Of a DNA stretch of 64,000 nucleotides, positions 1-9,730 are shown one piece after another. Source of the stretch: a bacterium. Its GTDB lineage: Bacteria; Pseudomonadota; Alphaproteobacteria; SP197. Numbering within the stretch: position 1 is the first letter of the stretch; the number at the start of each line of letters is the position of its first letter. Both the position numbers and the translations under genes were made by a program. Under the pieces are notes generated by a model. That model did not search any database, had not been told where the DNA came from, and saw only the letters and a list, made by a program, of their open reading frames with translations. The stretch lies in NCBI GenBank assembly GCA_028821455.1, contig JAPPGE010000049.1:1-64000 (forward strand), written 5' to 3'.

Positions 1-219
1 ACGCCCCCAATCACGCCGATTGCTCAACCTATTCAGCGAGTTAGGTTACTTGAGGGCCGATGAAGTTCCGACTAGTTGTTCAAGAATGGTGCCTTTGTCA
101 GGTTGTTTCACCAAGACGTGACGTTGATCCCCGAATACATGGCGCAGGATCTGAGACGCGGAAATCAGGAGTTCAGCCTGTCGAGCGCGGTTCGGGTGCC
201 GCGGAACGCCGAGCGGGAT

Positions 220-606
220 TCAGGGCTCCGATACCCTGATGGACAAGCCCTTGGCGGACTCAATGAACCGGCGGTCGAAGGTAAGAATTGTCTCGCAATG
301 GGCGGCTGCGCCGAGGTGAAGTGCATCTGCGAAGTCCATCCCGGTTTCAGTTCTGGCGAGGGCCTCGGCCAAAAGAACGGGGCTCTCAACCGCAACTCCC
401 GGAAGCCCCAGGAAGGCGCGCAGAGCCTCTGCAACCCTCTTGCCGCCGAAATCGTAGGCACTGCGCAGCACCCACTCGCTTTCGAGCAGAACGGTCGTGC
501 TCACAAAGATGTCTCCCTCACCGATCGCCGCTCTCGCCCTGGCGGCCTGGTCAGGATCGTCTCCGGTCAGGTATCGGACAACGACATTGGTATCAACTGC
601 GCGCAT
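220..606 (-). CDS. vapC: PIN-domain ribonuclease toxin (VapC type)
   Basis: A 128-residue PIN-domain protein, predicted to be a Mg-dependent RNase toxin. The acidic residues expected of the PIN active site are visible: Asp5 in VDTNV, Glu42 or Glu44 after VLLES, Asp91/Asp94 in DFADALH and Asp111 in TFDRRF. The ORF track extends 21 codons further upstream, but I start at the Met before RAVDTNV because PIN domains begin almost at the N terminus. The gene overlaps the end of the upstream AbrB-like antitoxin gene by 14 bases, the usual toxin-antitoxin coupling. The class assignment is firm; the cellular RNA target cannot be read from sequence. Confidence 0.88.
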   Translation of the reverse strand: MRAVDTNVVVRYLTGDDPDQAARARAAIGEGDIFVSTTVLLESEWVLRSAYDFGGKRVAEALRAFLGLPGVAVESPVLLAEALARTETGMDFADALHLGAAAHCETILTFDRRFIESAKGLSIRVSEP

Positions 607-868
607 GGCGACGCCGTGCTTCTTCCATGATACCCGCCTCCATGTCAGCGAGGGATCTGGGGGAGACATTGCCAGCTAGGCACCCGAAGACATCCTCTGG
701 TCGGGTCGCTGCGAATGCGGGCTCGGGCTTGAGCAACACACCACCAGCGCTGCTCTCGACCGTCAGGCGGGTTCCGGCGTGCCAACGTAGCGCCTGACGG
801 ATTGCCTTGGGCAAAATGACCTGACCCTTCGTCGAGACAGTGGTGGTGAGCTTGTCGAGCACAGTCAT
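593..868 (-). CDS. vapB: AbrB/MazE-family antitoxin (VapB type)
   Basis: A 91-residue protein with a SpoVT/AbrB-type swapped-hairpin DNA-binding domain at about residues 8-50 (TVSTKGQVILPKAIR). The C-terminal part would wrap the toxin. I chose the Met of MTVLDKL rather than the longer ORF start because GGAGAAA lies at a good distance upstream of this ATG and the AbrB domain starts immediately. It precedes and overlaps vapC, so antitoxin is translated first. Antitoxins of this type normally repress their own promoter, and a tandem repeat lies just upstream. Confidence 0.88.
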   Translation of the reverse strand: MTVLDKLTTTVSTKGQVILPKAIRQALRWHAGTRLTVESSAGGVLLKPEPAFAATRPEDVFGCLAGNVSPRSLADMEAGIMEEARRRHARS

Positions 869-889
869 GCCGATTTCTCCGGACCAATG

Positions 890-909
890 TGAAGTAAGTT
901 GAAGGTAAG
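890..909. promoter_or_regulatory. tandem repeat upstream of vapBC, possible operator
   Basis: Two near-identical copies, TGAAGTAAG and TGAAGGTAAG, lie one base apart about 22 bp upstream of the antitoxin start. The position fits a binding site for the AbrB-like antitoxin. This is inference from position and repeat structure only. Confidence 0.35.
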
Positions 910-1077
910 ATGCGCCTTGGGAAATGTCAAGCCAAGTGCAACGCTCCCGGCGTGTTGCGCCGGCTGATGAAGCAGCTTGTCGCGTCCATTGGTGCGATAC
1001 ACTGAAATCCGGCAGCAGGTGTTCTATGGGTGCTGGCCTGGCGATACCATGACCGGGACCAGCGATGCGTGAGCCCG

Positions 1078-2448
1078 ATGCCCGACATGCCGACCAATTC
1101 ACCGATCGTTGCCGCCTGGCTTGAGAAAACCAAAGGCTCGCGCGATCTCGCCCGCGAGGCCGGCGGGATCTTTCCCAGCGGCGTGACCCACGATTCCCGG
1201 TACCGCGAGCCGTACGGACTCTACGTCGATCAGGCAAAGGGGAGCCGCAAGTGGGATGTCGACGGCAACGAATACGTCGACTTCTTCGGTGGTCACGGCT
1301 CGCTCATCCTCGGACACGGCAATCCGGCGGTCATGGAAGCGGTGAGGCAGGCCGTTGGCGAGGGCACCCACTTCGGCGCCGGTCACAGGGCGGAAGTGCG
1401 CTGGGGCCGCATGGTCTGCGACCTTGTGCCCTCGGCGGAACGCGTGCGGTTCGTCTCCTCGGGCACCGAGGCAACCCTGATGTGCCTGCGTCTCGCCCGC
1501 GCATTCACCGGCCGCCGCAGGGTCATCCGCTTCACCCATCACTTTCACGGCTGGCACGACCATGTCGCCTCGGCACGGGTATCGAGCGGCGGCGACCTCG
1601 CGGCGGGCGTCGTCCCGGGAATCGAGGAGGATCTCCTCGTGGTCGAGGCCGGTGACCACGCTGCACTCAGAGAGGCGTTCCGCACCCATGCCGACATCGC
1701 CGCTGCCATCATCGAGCCGACGGGCGCCACATTCGGCCGGGTTCCGGTCGACCCGGACTTCGTCCGACTCCTGCGCGACGAGACAGAACGTCACGGCGCG
1801 CTCCTCATTCTCGATGAGGTCGTGACCGGTTTCCGCGTCTCGCCGGGCGGTGCCCAGAAAACACTCGGGATCACGCCCGATCTCACGGCCCTGGCGAAGA
1901 TCCTGGCGGGCGGTCTTCCCGGCGGCGCGGTGGCCGGACGCCGGGACGTCATGGAGATGCTCGATTTCGAGGCCACGCAGCGGGATGGCCGCATCAAGGT
2001 TGACCACTACGGCACCTTTAACGCCAACCCTGTGTCGGCCGCCGCGGGCATTGCCGCCCTGGACCAGATTGCCGACGGCGCCATCTGCGAGCGCGCCAGC
2101 GCCAACGCAGCCGCGCTCCGCGACGGCATCAACCGCGTCATCAGCCAAGCCGGTGTCCCCTGGGCCGCATACGGAACCTATTCCTCCTTCCACATCTTTC
2201 TCAATCCCCGCCGCCTCGACGTGGAGCCGGGTTCCCTTGACGATTCCGGCGTGTCGCCCGATGACCTGCTGTACCTGCCGAAGCCGCTCGCCACGCGCTT
2301 CGATCTCGCCATGATGCTGGGCGGCGTCACCATGGGCGGCTCGCCCGGCGGCTACGTGTCGGGCGTCATGGATGGCGCCGATGTCGACGTGACGGTGGAC
2401 GCGGTCCGCGAGGCCATCCGCATGCTGCGCGCCGAGGACGCACTGTGA
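1078..2448 (+). CDS. class III PLP-dependent aminotransferase, glutamate-1-semialdehyde aminomutase-like
   Basis: A 456-residue fold-type I PLP enzyme of the class III aminotransferase / glutamate-1-semialdehyde 2,1-aminomutase group. Visible hallmarks are the N-terminal GGIFPSGVTHDSR segment, the VSSGTEATLMCLRLAR phosphate-binding region, LILDEVVTGFR with the PLP-ring Asp, and the Schiff-base Lys in LTALAKILAGG. The start is taken at MPDMPTN; the next Met is three codons on. It has no HemL-operon neighbours, so the true substrate is uncertain. It could be a dedicated HemL or, more likely in my view, a paralogue acting on an amino acid or amine. It is transcribed divergently from the vapBC pair. 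Confidence 0.85.
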   Translation: MPDMPTNSPIVAAWLEKTKGSRDLAREAGGIFPSGVTHDSRYREPYGLYVDQAKGSRKWDVDGNEYVDFFGGHGSLILGHGNPAVMEAVRQAVGEGTHFGAGHRAEVRWGRMVCDLVPSAERVRFVSSGTEATLMCLRLARAFTGRRRVIRFTHHFHGWHDHVASARVSSGGDLAAGVVPGIEEDLLVVEAGDHAALREAFRTHADIAAAIIEPTGATFGRVPVDPDFVRLLRDETERHGALLILDEVVTGFRVSPGGAQKTLGITPDLTALAKILAGGLPGGAVAGRRDVMEMLDFEATQRDGRIKVDHYGTFNANPVSAAAGIAALDQIADGAICERASANAAALRDGINRVISQAGVPWAAYGTYSSFHIFLNPRRLDVEPGSLDDSGVSPDDLLYLPKPLATRFDLAMMLGGVTMGGSPGGYVSGVMDGADVDVTVDAVREAIRMLRAEDAL

Positions 2449-2573
2449 TCACGTAGTACCCGCGCGGAACCGGACCGTTCTGGTCACCCTTACGAAAACA
2501 GTTCGAACTTTCGTTTGAATGGCGCTGACATCATCGGGGAGATCCCCGGAGTCAACGCTGTCGGCCGGCGCCG

Positions 2574-2969
2574 TCACTCGCTCTCGAGGCGTTCCATGTC
2601 GTCGTCCGACAAACCGAAGTGGTGGCCGATCTCGTGGATGATCGTGTTGTGCACGAGGTCCTCGAGGGAGTCGTCGCCTTCGGCCCAGGCATCGAGGAGC
2701 GGGCGCCGGTAGAGATAGATGCGGTTGAGATCGTCCATCACGTCGTGGCCGGAGGCCTGGTCGAGGGAGATGCCCTGGTAGAGCCCGAGGAGGCCGAATT
2801 CGCTGTCGATACCGAGGGAGTCCAGGACGTCCGCCTCGGGGAACTCCGTCACGAGAATGGCGATGCCCTTGACGCGGGCCTTCAGGATTTCGGGAATCAT
2901 GGCGATCGCATCGTCGGCAATCGCCGCGATCTCGTCGGCGTCGGGAGGTGGGCCGAAACGTCGCGTCAT
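2574..2969 (-). CDS. zincin-like metallopeptidase family protein
   Basis: A 131-residue protein with a zinc-binding HEIGHH motif (HExxH) near the C terminus, followed by [11 protein letters not shown]. The short length and C-terminal motif match the small bacterial family of possible zinc metallopeptidases with minimal zincin folds. There is no signal peptide, so it is likely cytosolic. It lies alone on the minus strand between two plus-strand genes. Proteolytic activity is not established for most of the family, and no substrate can be suggested. Confidence 0.85.
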   Translation of the reverse strand: MTRRFGPPPDADEIAAIADDAIAMIPEILKARVKGIAILVTEFPEADVLDSLGIDSEFGLLGLYQGISLDQASGHDVMDDLNRIYLYRRPLLDAWAEGDDSLEDLVHNTIIHEIGHHFGLSDDDMERLESE

Positions 2970-3053
2970 GGGCCCCGGACCATAGCCTCTCTTGCCGAAG
3001 CGGCCAACTCGCCGGACAATCGGCGGGGGATCAGGACCACGAGGACCTTATCA

Positions 3054-3380
3054 ATGGCCGACACGCTCTCTGAGACAGCGCTCGATGAGGCACTCGCCTC
3101 CCTGCCGGACTGGACCGTGGCCGATGGCGGGGCCGCACTGGAACGGTCCTACCGCTTCGGTGACTTCATGACGGCATTCGGTTTCATGGGCCGCGTCGCC
3201 GTCTACGCCGACGTCGTCGATCACCACCCCGAGTGGTTCAATGTCTACAGCCGGGTCGACGTCACCCTGACGAGCCACGATGCCGGCGGCATCACGCGCC
3301 GGGACATCGCGATGGCCCGCTTCATGGACCGTGCGGCCAGGAAGTCGGGAAAGCCCGACCGCGAGACCGGCGACAGCTGA
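3054..3380 (+). CDS. phhB: 4a-hydroxytetrahydrobiopterin dehydratase (pterin carbinolamine dehydratase)
   Basis: A 108-residue protein of the PCD/DCoH family, which dehydrates 4a-hydroxytetrahydrobiopterin during pterin recycling. The family signature is clear: [18 protein letters not shown] followed by a downstream SHDAGGIT..D. The long ORF in the track starts much too early, and MADTLSE at 3054 gives a family-sized protein. The stop overlaps the start of aacS by one base. No phenylalanine hydroxylase is adjacent. Homologues are often found in bacteria without it and may serve molybdopterin or other pterin metabolism. Confidence 0.9.
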   Translation: MADTLSETALDEALASLPDWTVADGGAALERSYRFGDFMTAFGFMGRVAVYADVVDHHPEWFNVYSRVDVTLTSHDAGGITRRDIAMARFMDRAARKSGKPDRETGDS

Positions 3381-5332
3381 TGAACGACGTTCTCTGGTCC
3401 CCTGGCGATGAGCGCCGGGAGGCAACGGCCCTGAACGAGTTCCGGCGCCTGGCCGAGGAGACGAGCGGACGGACATTCGCGGACTACGAGTCGCTGTGGC
3501 GCTGGTCCATCGAAGACCAGGCGTCCTTCTGGGAGCTCGTCTGGACATTCGCCGGCGTCAGGGCGTCCCGGACATGGGAGACGGTTCTCGAAAACGGCGA
3601 CGCCATGCCAGGGGCCCGCTGGTTCACCGGGGCCCGCCTCAACTATGCCGAGAACCTGCTCCGCAAGCGCGACGACATCATGGCCATCGTGTGTCGCGGA
3701 GAGGGCGGCCGCAGGCGCGCCATGACCTTCGCGGAACTCCATGACGCGGTGGCGGCCATGAGCGCGTGGCTCGCCAGGCAGGGAGTCTGCCGCGGCGATC
3801 GTGTCGCGGGGTATCTCCCCAATCTGCCCGAAACCATCGTCGCCAAGCTGGCGACGGCCAGTCTGGGTGCGGTGTGGTCGTCCTCGTCGCCTGATTTCGG
3901 AACCAGGGGCGTCCTCGACCGCTTCGGCCAGATCGATCCGAAGGTGCTGATCACCGCCGACGGCTACGTCTACGGCGGCCGCCACTTCGACAGCAGGCCC
4001 AGGGTGGCGGAGATTCTGGATGCCATGCCGGGCATCGGGCACGTCGTCGTCGTTCCCTGGGCCGACCAGGATTGCGACACAGGGGATCTGCGGGATGCCG
4101 TGACCTGGCAGGAGGTGATGGCAACTTCCCATGACGGCATCGACTTCGAACAGGTGCCGTTCGATCACCCTCTCGCCATCCTCTATTCCTCGGGCACGAC
4201 GGGCGCGCCGAAGTGCATCGTCCACGGCCATGGCGGCACCCTCCTCCAGCATCTCAAGGAACATCGGCTGCATTGCGACATTCAGGGCGGAGACCGGCTG
4301 TTCTACTTCTCGACCTGCGGCTGGATGATGTGGAACTGGCAGGTGAGCGCCCTGGCGACGGGGGCCACCCTGGCGATCTACGAGGGCCATCCGGCATCGC
4401 CGGACGGCAACGTCCTGTGGGACTTTTGCCAGGAGGAGAGGTTCACCGCATTCGGCGCCTCGGCAAAGTACTTCGCAGCCATCGAGAAGGAGGGAATCCG
4501 GCCGGCCCTGAGCCACGATCTCGAGGATCTCCGCCTCGTTCTCTCCACGGGCTCGCCCCTGGCGCCGGGGAGCTTCGACTACATCTATCGCGACGTGAAG
4601 GAGGACGTTCAGCTGGCGTCGATCTCCGGCGGAACGGACATCATCTCGTGCTTCGTTCTCGGCAACCCCGAAGGCGCCGTGCGCCGCGGGGAAATCCAGG
4701 CACGAGGTCTCGGCATGGCTGTCGACATCTTCGATGATCGCGGCAACAGCCTGCCCGCCGGCCGGACAGGTGAACTCGTGTGCACGCGGCCCTTCCCCTC
4801 CATGCCGGTGGGATTCTGGAACGACGGCGACGGCAGCCTTTACCACCAGGCCTACTTCGACACGTTCGACAACGTCTGGCGGCACGGCGACTGGGCCGAG
4901 ATCACGGCCGCCGGCGGCGCTGTCATTCATGGCCGTTCCGATACCGTGCTCAATCCCGGCGGCGTGCGCATCGGCACCGCCGAGATCTACCGCCAGGTGG
5001 ACATCTTCGAGGAGATCCAGGAAAGCCTCGCCGTCGGCCAGGATGTCGCCGGCGATGTCCGAATCATTCTCTTCGTGGTCATGCAACCGGGCCATGTACT
5101 CGACGATGACCTCGTTTCCAGGATTCGCATGAGGATCCGGACCCACGCGTCTCCCCGCCACACGCCGGCACGGATCATCGCGGTGGCCGACATCCCGCGC
5201 ACCCGGTCCAACAAGATCAGCGAACTTGCCGTACGTCACGTCATTCACGGCCGGCCGGTGGCCAACACGGAAGCCCTGGCCAATCCCGAATCCCTAAGTC
5301 TCTTCGAGAACCTGGAGGCGCTGAAGGACTGA
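3380..5332 (+). CDS. aacS: acetoacetate-CoA ligase
   Basis: A 650-residue member of the acyl-adenylate-forming family, predicted to activate acetoacetate to acetoacetyl-CoA with ATP. The AMP-binding P-loop YSSGTTGAPKCIVHG is present at about residue 270, and FSTCGWMMWNW in the core is typical of acetoacetyl-CoA and acetyl-CoA synthetases. The C-terminal NPGGVRIGTAEIYRQV and RTRSNKISELAV segments match the hinge and catalytic Lys regions. The start codon overlaps the phhB stop. It feeds ketone-body or branched-chain carbon into the acetyl-CoA pool, consistent with the valine operon and the HMG-CoA-lyase-like gene elsewhere in the window. Confidence 0.93.
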   Translation: MNDVLWSPGDERREATALNEFRRLAEETSGRTFADYESLWRWSIEDQASFWELVWTFAGVRASRTWETVLENGDAMPGARWFTGARLNYAENLLRKRDDIMAIVCRGEGGRRRAMTFAELHDAVAAMSAWLARQGVCRGDRVAGYLPNLPETIVAKLATASLGAVWSSSSPDFGTRGVLDRFGQIDPKVLITADGYVYGGRHFDSRPRVAEILDAMPGIGHVVVVPWADQDCDTGDLRDAVTWQEVMATSHDGIDFEQVPFDHPLAILYSSGTTGAPKCIVHGHGGTLLQHLKEHRLHCDIQGGDRLFYFSTCGWMMWNWQVSALATGATLAIYEGHPASPDGNVLWDFCQEERFTAFGASAKYFAAIEKEGIRPALSHDLEDLRLVLSTGSPLAPGSFDYIYRDVKEDVQLASISGGTDIISCFVLGNPEGAVRRGEIQARGLGMAVDIFDDRGNSLPAGRTGELVCTRPFPSMPVGFWNDGDGSLYHQAYFDTFDNVWRHGDWAEITAAGGAVIHGRSDTVLNPGGVRIGTAEIYRQVDIFEEIQESLAVGQDVAGDVRIILFVVMQPGHVLDDDLVSRIRMRIRTHASPRHTPARIIAVADIPRTRSNKISELAVRHVIHGRPVANTEALANPESLSLFENLEALKD

Positions 5333-5477
5333 ATTTCGCCACACGCTCCCATGCACGATGTGACAGGGATGGGCTGTCCCTCTTTGGCAGGCGGCAGGAG
5401 TGGGCGTGAATCGGCGGGATGATCTGTGCTATGGATTTGCGATGGCGACGACACCCACAACCACGACACGGGATGGA

Positions 5478-6008
5478 ATGGCTGTCATGAACCTGAGTTC
5501 GCGCATCTTCTCATGCTGTCTGCTGGCCCTCGCTCTGCTCATGCCGGGGCCTGAAGCCGGGGCCGAGGAGCCGAAGTCGCTGGGCACATTCCGGGACTGG
5601 TCGGCCTTCGGCTACACCGATGGCGACACGCTGGTCTGCTTCATCGCCAGCCAGCCGACGAAGGCAGAGGGCAACTACACCCAGCGCGGCGACATCTGGA
5701 TACTCGTCACGCATCGCTCACCGGCGGGCGAACGTGACGTCGTCCAGGTCCGCACGGGATACAACTACATGGAGAATGCTCCGGTCACGGTCACGATCGG
5801 CAACGAGACCTTTACCCTGTTCGGCGAGGGCGAGAGTGCCTGGGCATTCACCCGTCATGACGACAGGGACCTCGTGACCGCCATGAAGGCCGGTGTCAGC
5901 ATGGTCATCGAGGGGCGTTCCTGGCGGGGTACCGTGACCACCGATACCTACTCGCTGCTGGGCTTCACGGCTGCCTACGACGTCATCAGCCAGACCTGCG
6001 CCGAATGA
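5478..6008 (+). CDS. exported IalB-family protein
   Basis: About 176 residues with a signal peptide (hydrophobic [16 protein letters not shown], likely cleaved after AGA) followed by a short domain resembling invasion-associated locus B proteins of alphaproteobacteria. The conserved elements are FRDWSAFGY, a Cys near the start (LVCF), VVQVRTGY and a C-terminal Cys (SQTCAE), which could form a disulfide. Three in-frame Met codons are possible starts. MAVMNLSS gives the best signal peptide; the track start adds 26 non-signal-like residues. Its stop overlaps the rlmN start (ATGA). Function outside host-associated species is unknown. Confidence 0.72.
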   Translation: MAVMNLSSRIFSCCLLALALLMPGPEAGAEEPKSLGTFRDWSAFGYTDGDTLVCFIASQPTKAEGNYTQRGDIWILVTHRSPAGERDVVQVRTGYNYMENAPVTVTIGNETFTLFGEGESAWAFTRHDDRDLVTAMKAGVSMVIEGRSWRGTVTTDTYSLLGFTAAYDVISQTCAE

Positions 6009-8344
6009 CGGGTGACCGGGCGAATCTCATCGGACTGGACCGGAGCGAACTTGCTGACATCGTCGCCGGTCTCGGTGAGGCCCCGTTCCGCGTCAAGCAG
6101 CTCTGGCACTGGATCTATTGCCGCGGGGTCACGAGTTTCGCGGACATGACCTCCCTGTCGGGAGCCCTGCGCGAGAGATTCGCGGCGTCCTTCAGTCTCG
6201 ACCGGCCCGACGTGGTGCGCCACCAGAAGAGCACGGACGGGACCATGAAGTGGCTGCTCGGCGTGGACCGGCGTCACCTCGTCGAGAGTGTCTACATCCC
6301 GCAGGACGACAGGGGGGCGCTCTGCATGTCGTCCCAGGTCGGCTGCACCCTGACCTGCAGGTTCTGCCACACCGGAACGCAGCGTCTCGTGCGCAACCTG
6401 GAACCCGGAGAAATCGTCGGCCAGTTCATGCTCGCCCGCGACACCCTTGGCGAGTGGCCAGCTCCGCTGGACGGCAGACGACTGCTCTCCAACATCGTCA
6501 TGATGGGCATGGGGGAGCCGCTCTACAACTTCGACAACGTCAAGACAGCACTCACCATCATCATGGATCCGGAGGGCATTGCGCTGTCGCGCCGGCGCAT
6601 CACGCTGTCGACCGCGGGCGTGGTGCCGATGATGAAGCGATGTGGCGAGGAAATTGGCGTCGATCTGGCCGTCTCGCTCCATGCGGTCAACGACGATGTC
6701 CGCACCCGACTCGTCCCCCTCAACAGGAAGTATCCGATCGGCGAGCTTCTCGATGCCTGTCGCGCCTACCCCGGAGCCGGCAATGCGCGGCGCATCACAT
6801 TCGAGTACGTCATGCTCAAGGACGTCAACGATTCGGATGCCGATGCCCGCGAACTGGTCCGCCTGCTCAGGGGAATCCCGGCCAAGGTCAACCTCATCCC
6901 GTTCAATGCCTGGCCCGGGGCGCCCTTCGAATGTTCTCCGGCCAGGCGGATCGCCTCCTTCGCCGGCATCGTCAACGACGGCGGCTACTCCGCTCCTGTC
7001 CGCCGTCCGCGCGGACGCGACATCATGGCCGCCTGCGGGCAGCTCAAGTCCGACACGGTCAAGATGCCCCGCAGCGCCATGACATCCGCCCTACCCCTGC
7101 CTTGTGAGGACCCGATGGACAAGCGACACAGCTGGCCCGACCACCACTGGAACTGGCCCATCACCATCAACCACAAGCACGGCGTGCGATGTGGCTCGAT
7201 GATCTGGCTGGGAGGCCAGGTCGATCTCACTCCCGAAGGGGTGGTCCGCAATCCCGGGGACATCGAAGCCCAGACCGGCAACGCGATGGCCTATCTCGTC
7301 CGGGTCCTGGAGGATCTCGACTGCGTGCCGGAGGATCTCGTCACGCTGCTCGTCTTCTACGTCAACGATGGTTCCCTCGACGAACCGGATGTCCTCGCCA
7401 TGGTGGCGCGCCATCTCCCGGAAGACTGCCGTCTCACCGTCAACGCCGTTCCGGTTCCCTGGCTCGCCTACGAAGGTCTCATGATCGAGATCGAGGGCTA
7501 CGCCATGCGCCGCGAGGACGGCACGCCGACACGCAGGGACATCGCTCCGGGACGGCCCGGCTCTCCTCTCGCCGCACCCTGGGTGGAGGGGTTGCGGTCG
7601 GACGCCATGATCTTCGTATCGGCGCAGTATCCCATGGACGATAGTGGCCGCGTCGCGGCAAGGGACGACATCGTTGCCCAGACCAGGCTGGTCATGGAGC
7701 GCGCAGGGCACGTCCTCGATCACTTCGGAGCCGGCTTCGACGATGCGGTCAAGATCAACCGCTGGTATGCCGGCGGCTCCGGGATTGCCGATTTCGAGGC
7801 GGCCGCGCTTGCCTGCGCGGCACATTTCAATGAGCCCGGACCCGCCGCCACCGGCGTCCCCATCCCGCGCCATGCCGATCGCGATGTCCTCATCAAGATT
7901 TCCATGGTCGCCATGCTTGGCGAGGATGGCGAACATCTCGAGCGCACCCACGTGTGGCCCGACAGCCTGTGGGACTGGCACGTGCATCTTCCCTACAAGC
8001 ACGGGCTCAAGTGCCGGGACATGATCTTCCTTGGCGGCCAGGTCTCCCTCGACCGGGAGGGCACGGCGGTTCACCCGGACGATCTGTCGCGCCAGACACA
8101 CCAGGCGATGACCCATATCGGCACCATCCTCGAGGCACTCGGGGCCGGCTATGACGATGTCTGCAAGGTGACGACGGTCTACAAGGGCGATTGCGGCGCC
8201 GAGGCGCTCAACGCCAACCTTCCCATCCGCTCCTCCTACTTCCACGACCCCGGCCCCGCCTCCACCGGCGTGCCGCTTCCGGTTCTGGCCTACGATTCCA
8301 TGGTCATCGAGATCGATGTCTTCGCCATGAAGGAGTCATCATGA
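6005..8344 (+). CDS. rlmN: RlmN 23S rRNA/tRNA adenine-C2 methyltransferase in one frame with three RidA-like domains
   Basis: A 779-codon open frame. Residues 1 to about 353 are a complete RlmN, the radical-SAM enzyme that methylates A2503 of 23S rRNA and A37 of some tRNAs. The cluster CTLTCRFC (CxxxCxxC, Cys114/118/121) and the methyl-carrying Cys344 in AACGQLKS are both present. Without any stop codon the frame continues into a 409-residue region with three YjgF/RidA-like repeats starting at MDKRHSW (codon 371). An internal ribosome-binding site suggests the second part may also be made separately (next entry). RlmN normally ends soon after the ACGQL motif. Either this is a real fusion or a frameshift removed a stop: TGA occurs in another frame at 7105. 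The start overlaps the ialB-like stop and the end overlaps argG. Confidence 0.85.
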   Translation: MTGDRANLIGLDRSELADIVAGLGEAPFRVKQLWHWIYCRGVTSFADMTSLSGALRERFAASFSLDRPDVVRHQKSTDGTMKWLLGVDRRHLVESVYIPQDDRGALCMSSQVGCTLTCRFCHTGTQRLVRNLEPGEIVGQFMLARDTLGEWPAPLDGRRLLSNIVMMGMGEPLYNFDNVKTALTIIMDPEGIALSRRRITLSTAGVVPMMKRCGEEIGVDLAVSLHAVNDDVRTRLVPLNRKYPIGELLDACRAYPGAGNARRITFEYVMLKDVNDSDADARELVRLLRGIPAKVNLIPFNAWPGAPFECSPARRIASFAGIVNDGGYSAPVRRPRGRDIMAACGQLKSDTVKMPRSAMTSALPLPCEDPMDKRHSWPDHHWNWPITINHKHGVRCGSMIWLGGQVDLTPEGVVRNPGDIEAQTGNAMAYLVRVLEDLDCVPEDLVTLLVFYVNDGSLDEPDVLAMVARHLPEDCRLTVNAVPVPWLAYEGLMIEIEGYAMRREDGTPTRRDIAPGRPGSPLAAPWVEGLRSDAMIFVSAQYPMDDSGRVAARDDIVAQTRLVMERAGHVLDHFGAGFDDAVKINRWYAGGSGIADFEAAALACAAHFNEPGPAATGVPIPRHADRDVLIKISMVAMLGEDGEHLERTHVWPDSLWDWHVHLPYKHGLKCRDMIFLGGQVSLDREGTAVHPDDLSRQTHQAMTHIGTILEALGAGYDDVCKVTTVYKGDCGAEALNANLPIRSSYFHDPGPASTGVPLPVLAYDSMVIEIDVFAMKESS
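7115..8344 (+). CDS. triple-domain RidA/YjgF-like protein, possible independent product of the fused frame
   Basis: The 3' part of the fused frame read from its own ATG gives 409 residues. GTGAGGA lies four bases upstream, a good Shine-Dalgarno sequence. Three Rid-like units can be seen. Units 1 and 3 share an almost identical opening: a WPD..W.W..... KHG element, then a hydrophobic LGGQV strand. Unit 2 starts [11 protein letters not shown]. The conserved Arg that RidA uses to hydrolyse imines/enamines is absent in all three ([25 protein letters not shown]), so canonical 2-aminoacrylate deaminase activity is unlikely. Rid subgroups without this Arg have unknown roles. It overlaps argG by four bases, suggesting coordinated expression with arginine synthesis. 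Confidence 0.6.
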   Translation: MDKRHSWPDHHWNWPITINHKHGVRCGSMIWLGGQVDLTPEGVVRNPGDIEAQTGNAMAYLVRVLEDLDCVPEDLVTLLVFYVNDGSLDEPDVLAMVARHLPEDCRLTVNAVPVPWLAYEGLMIEIEGYAMRREDGTPTRRDIAPGRPGSPLAAPWVEGLRSDAMIFVSAQYPMDDSGRVAARDDIVAQTRLVMERAGHVLDHFGAGFDDAVKINRWYAGGSGIADFEAAALACAAHFNEPGPAATGVPIPRHADRDVLIKISMVAMLGEDGEHLERTHVWPDSLWDWHVHLPYKHGLKCRDMIFLGGQVSLDREGTAVHPDDLSRQTHQAMTHIGTILEALGAGYDDVCKVTTVYKGDCGAEALNANLPIRSSYFHDPGPASTGVPLPVLAYDSMVIEIDVFAMKESS

Positions 8345-9597
8345 GCGATGTCAGGAAAGTCGTCCTCGCCTACTCCGGGGGCCTCGACACATCGGTCATC
8401 CTGCGCTGGCTCCAGGACACCTGGCAGTGCGAGGTGGTGACGTTCACGGCGGACCTTGGGCAGGGCGAGGACCTCGAGCCCGCGCGAGCCAAGGCGGCCA
8501 TGATGGGCGTGAAGGAGATCTTCATCGAGGATCTGCGCGAGGAGTTTGCCGCGAACTTCGTGTGGCCGATGTTCCGGGCCAACGCCCTATACGAGGGCGT
8601 CTACCTCCTCGGCACGGCGATCGCCCGGCCGCTCATCGCCAGGCGCCAGATCGCCATCGCCCATGAGACCGGCGCCGATGCGGTGGCCCATGGCGCGACG
8701 GGCAAGGGCAACGACCAGGTCCGGTTCGAACTCGGCTACCAGGCGCTCGACCCCGACATCAGGGTGATCGCCCCGTGGCGGGAGTGGGACCTCGCCTCGC
8801 GGACGAAGCTGATCGCCTATGCCGAGAGCAGGCAGATCCCCATTTCCCGCGACAGCCGGGGTGAGGCCCCCTTTTCCGTCGATGCCAACCTCCTCCACAT
8901 ATCGGCCGAGGGAAAGGTCCTTGAGGACCCCGCAGAGGCGCCTCCCGATCACGTCTGGTCACTGACCGTCTCCCCGCAGGACGCTCCGGATGTTCCTCGG
9001 GAAATGGAGATCGCCTTCGAAAAGGGCGATGCCGTGGCCATCGACGGCGAGGACCTGACGCCGGCGAACCTGCTTGCCCGTCTCAACGAACTCGGCGGCG
9101 CCAACGGTATCGGCCGTGTCGACATGGTGGAGAACCGTTTCGTCGGGATGAAGAGCCGCGGCGTCTACGAGACACCGGGAGGCACCATCCTGATCGCCGC
9201 CCACCGGGCCATGGAGTCGCTGACCCTCGACCGGGGCGCTGCCCATCTCAAGGACGAACTCATGCCGCGGTACGCGGAACTCATCTACAACGGCTTCTGG
9301 TTCTCGCCGGAACGCGAGATGCTCCAGGCGCTCATCGATCGCAGCCAGGACCATGTCTCCGGCACGGTGCGCCTGACGCTCTACAAGGGAAACGTCACCG
9401 TCACCGGACGCGCATCACCGCACTCGCTCTACAGTCTGGCCCACGTCACCTTCGAGGAGGACGCCGTCTACAACCAGCGCGACGCCGAGGGGTTCATCCG
9501 CCTCAACGCGTTGCGCCTGGCGCTGGCTCGCAAGCGCGTATCGACTGCTTCCGCGGCTGCCCCGGTCGGCGCGAAGCCGTCACGACCACAGTCATGA
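8341..9597 (+). CDS. argG: argininosuccinate synthase
   Basis: A 418-residue enzyme that condenses citrulline and aspartate using ATP, the penultimate step of arginine synthesis. The N-type ATP pyrophosphatase loop [10 protein letters not shown] is at the N terminus. [14 protein letters not shown] and [18 protein letters not shown] match the family core. The start is taken at MSDVRKVV, whose ATG overlaps the preceding stop (ATGA); the track ORF is 50 codons too long at the 5' end. The last 20 residues ([18 protein letters not shown]) are a nonconserved Ala/Pro-rich tail. argB lies far away in the same window, so arginine genes are scattered. Confidence 0.96.
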   Translation: MSDVRKVVLAYSGGLDTSVILRWLQDTWQCEVVTFTADLGQGEDLEPARAKAAMMGVKEIFIEDLREEFAANFVWPMFRANALYEGVYLLGTAIARPLIARRQIAIAHETGADAVAHGATGKGNDQVRFELGYQALDPDIRVIAPWREWDLASRTKLIAYAESRQIPISRDSRGEAPFSVDANLLHISAEGKVLEDPAEAPPDHVWSLTVSPQDAPDVPREMEIAFEKGDAVAIDGEDLTPANLLARLNELGGANGIGRVDMVENRFVGMKSRGVYETPGGTILIAAHRAMESLTLDRGAAHLKDELMPRYAELIYNGFWFSPEREMLQALIDRSQDHVSGTVRLTLYKGNVTVTGRASPHSLYSLAHVTFEEDAVYNQRDAEGFIRLNALRLALARKRVSTASAAAPVGAKPSRPQS

Positions 9598-9730
9598 CAG
9601 GACGATCAATAGCCCGGACACCCCATCAATCCCTGTCTCAAGCCACTGTCGGGGGCAGCAAGCCGGTGGGCATCTTCAGGTAGGTGGAGCTTCTCATGCT
9701 GCGGGCGCGCGACCCCGGCCACGGGCGCGG

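Noticed and set aside
1-219. Possible gene remnant at the left edge
   Set aside because: No ORF with recognisable content, no repeat and no clear regulatory element; I see nothing to annotate there.
3245-5248. 667-codon minus-strand ORF opposite aacS
   Set aside because: It mirrors a strongly recognised gene in a GC-rich genome and has no domain; a typical antisense shadow. The same applies to the long ORFs at 58929-61103, 61979-63544 and 7091-8245.
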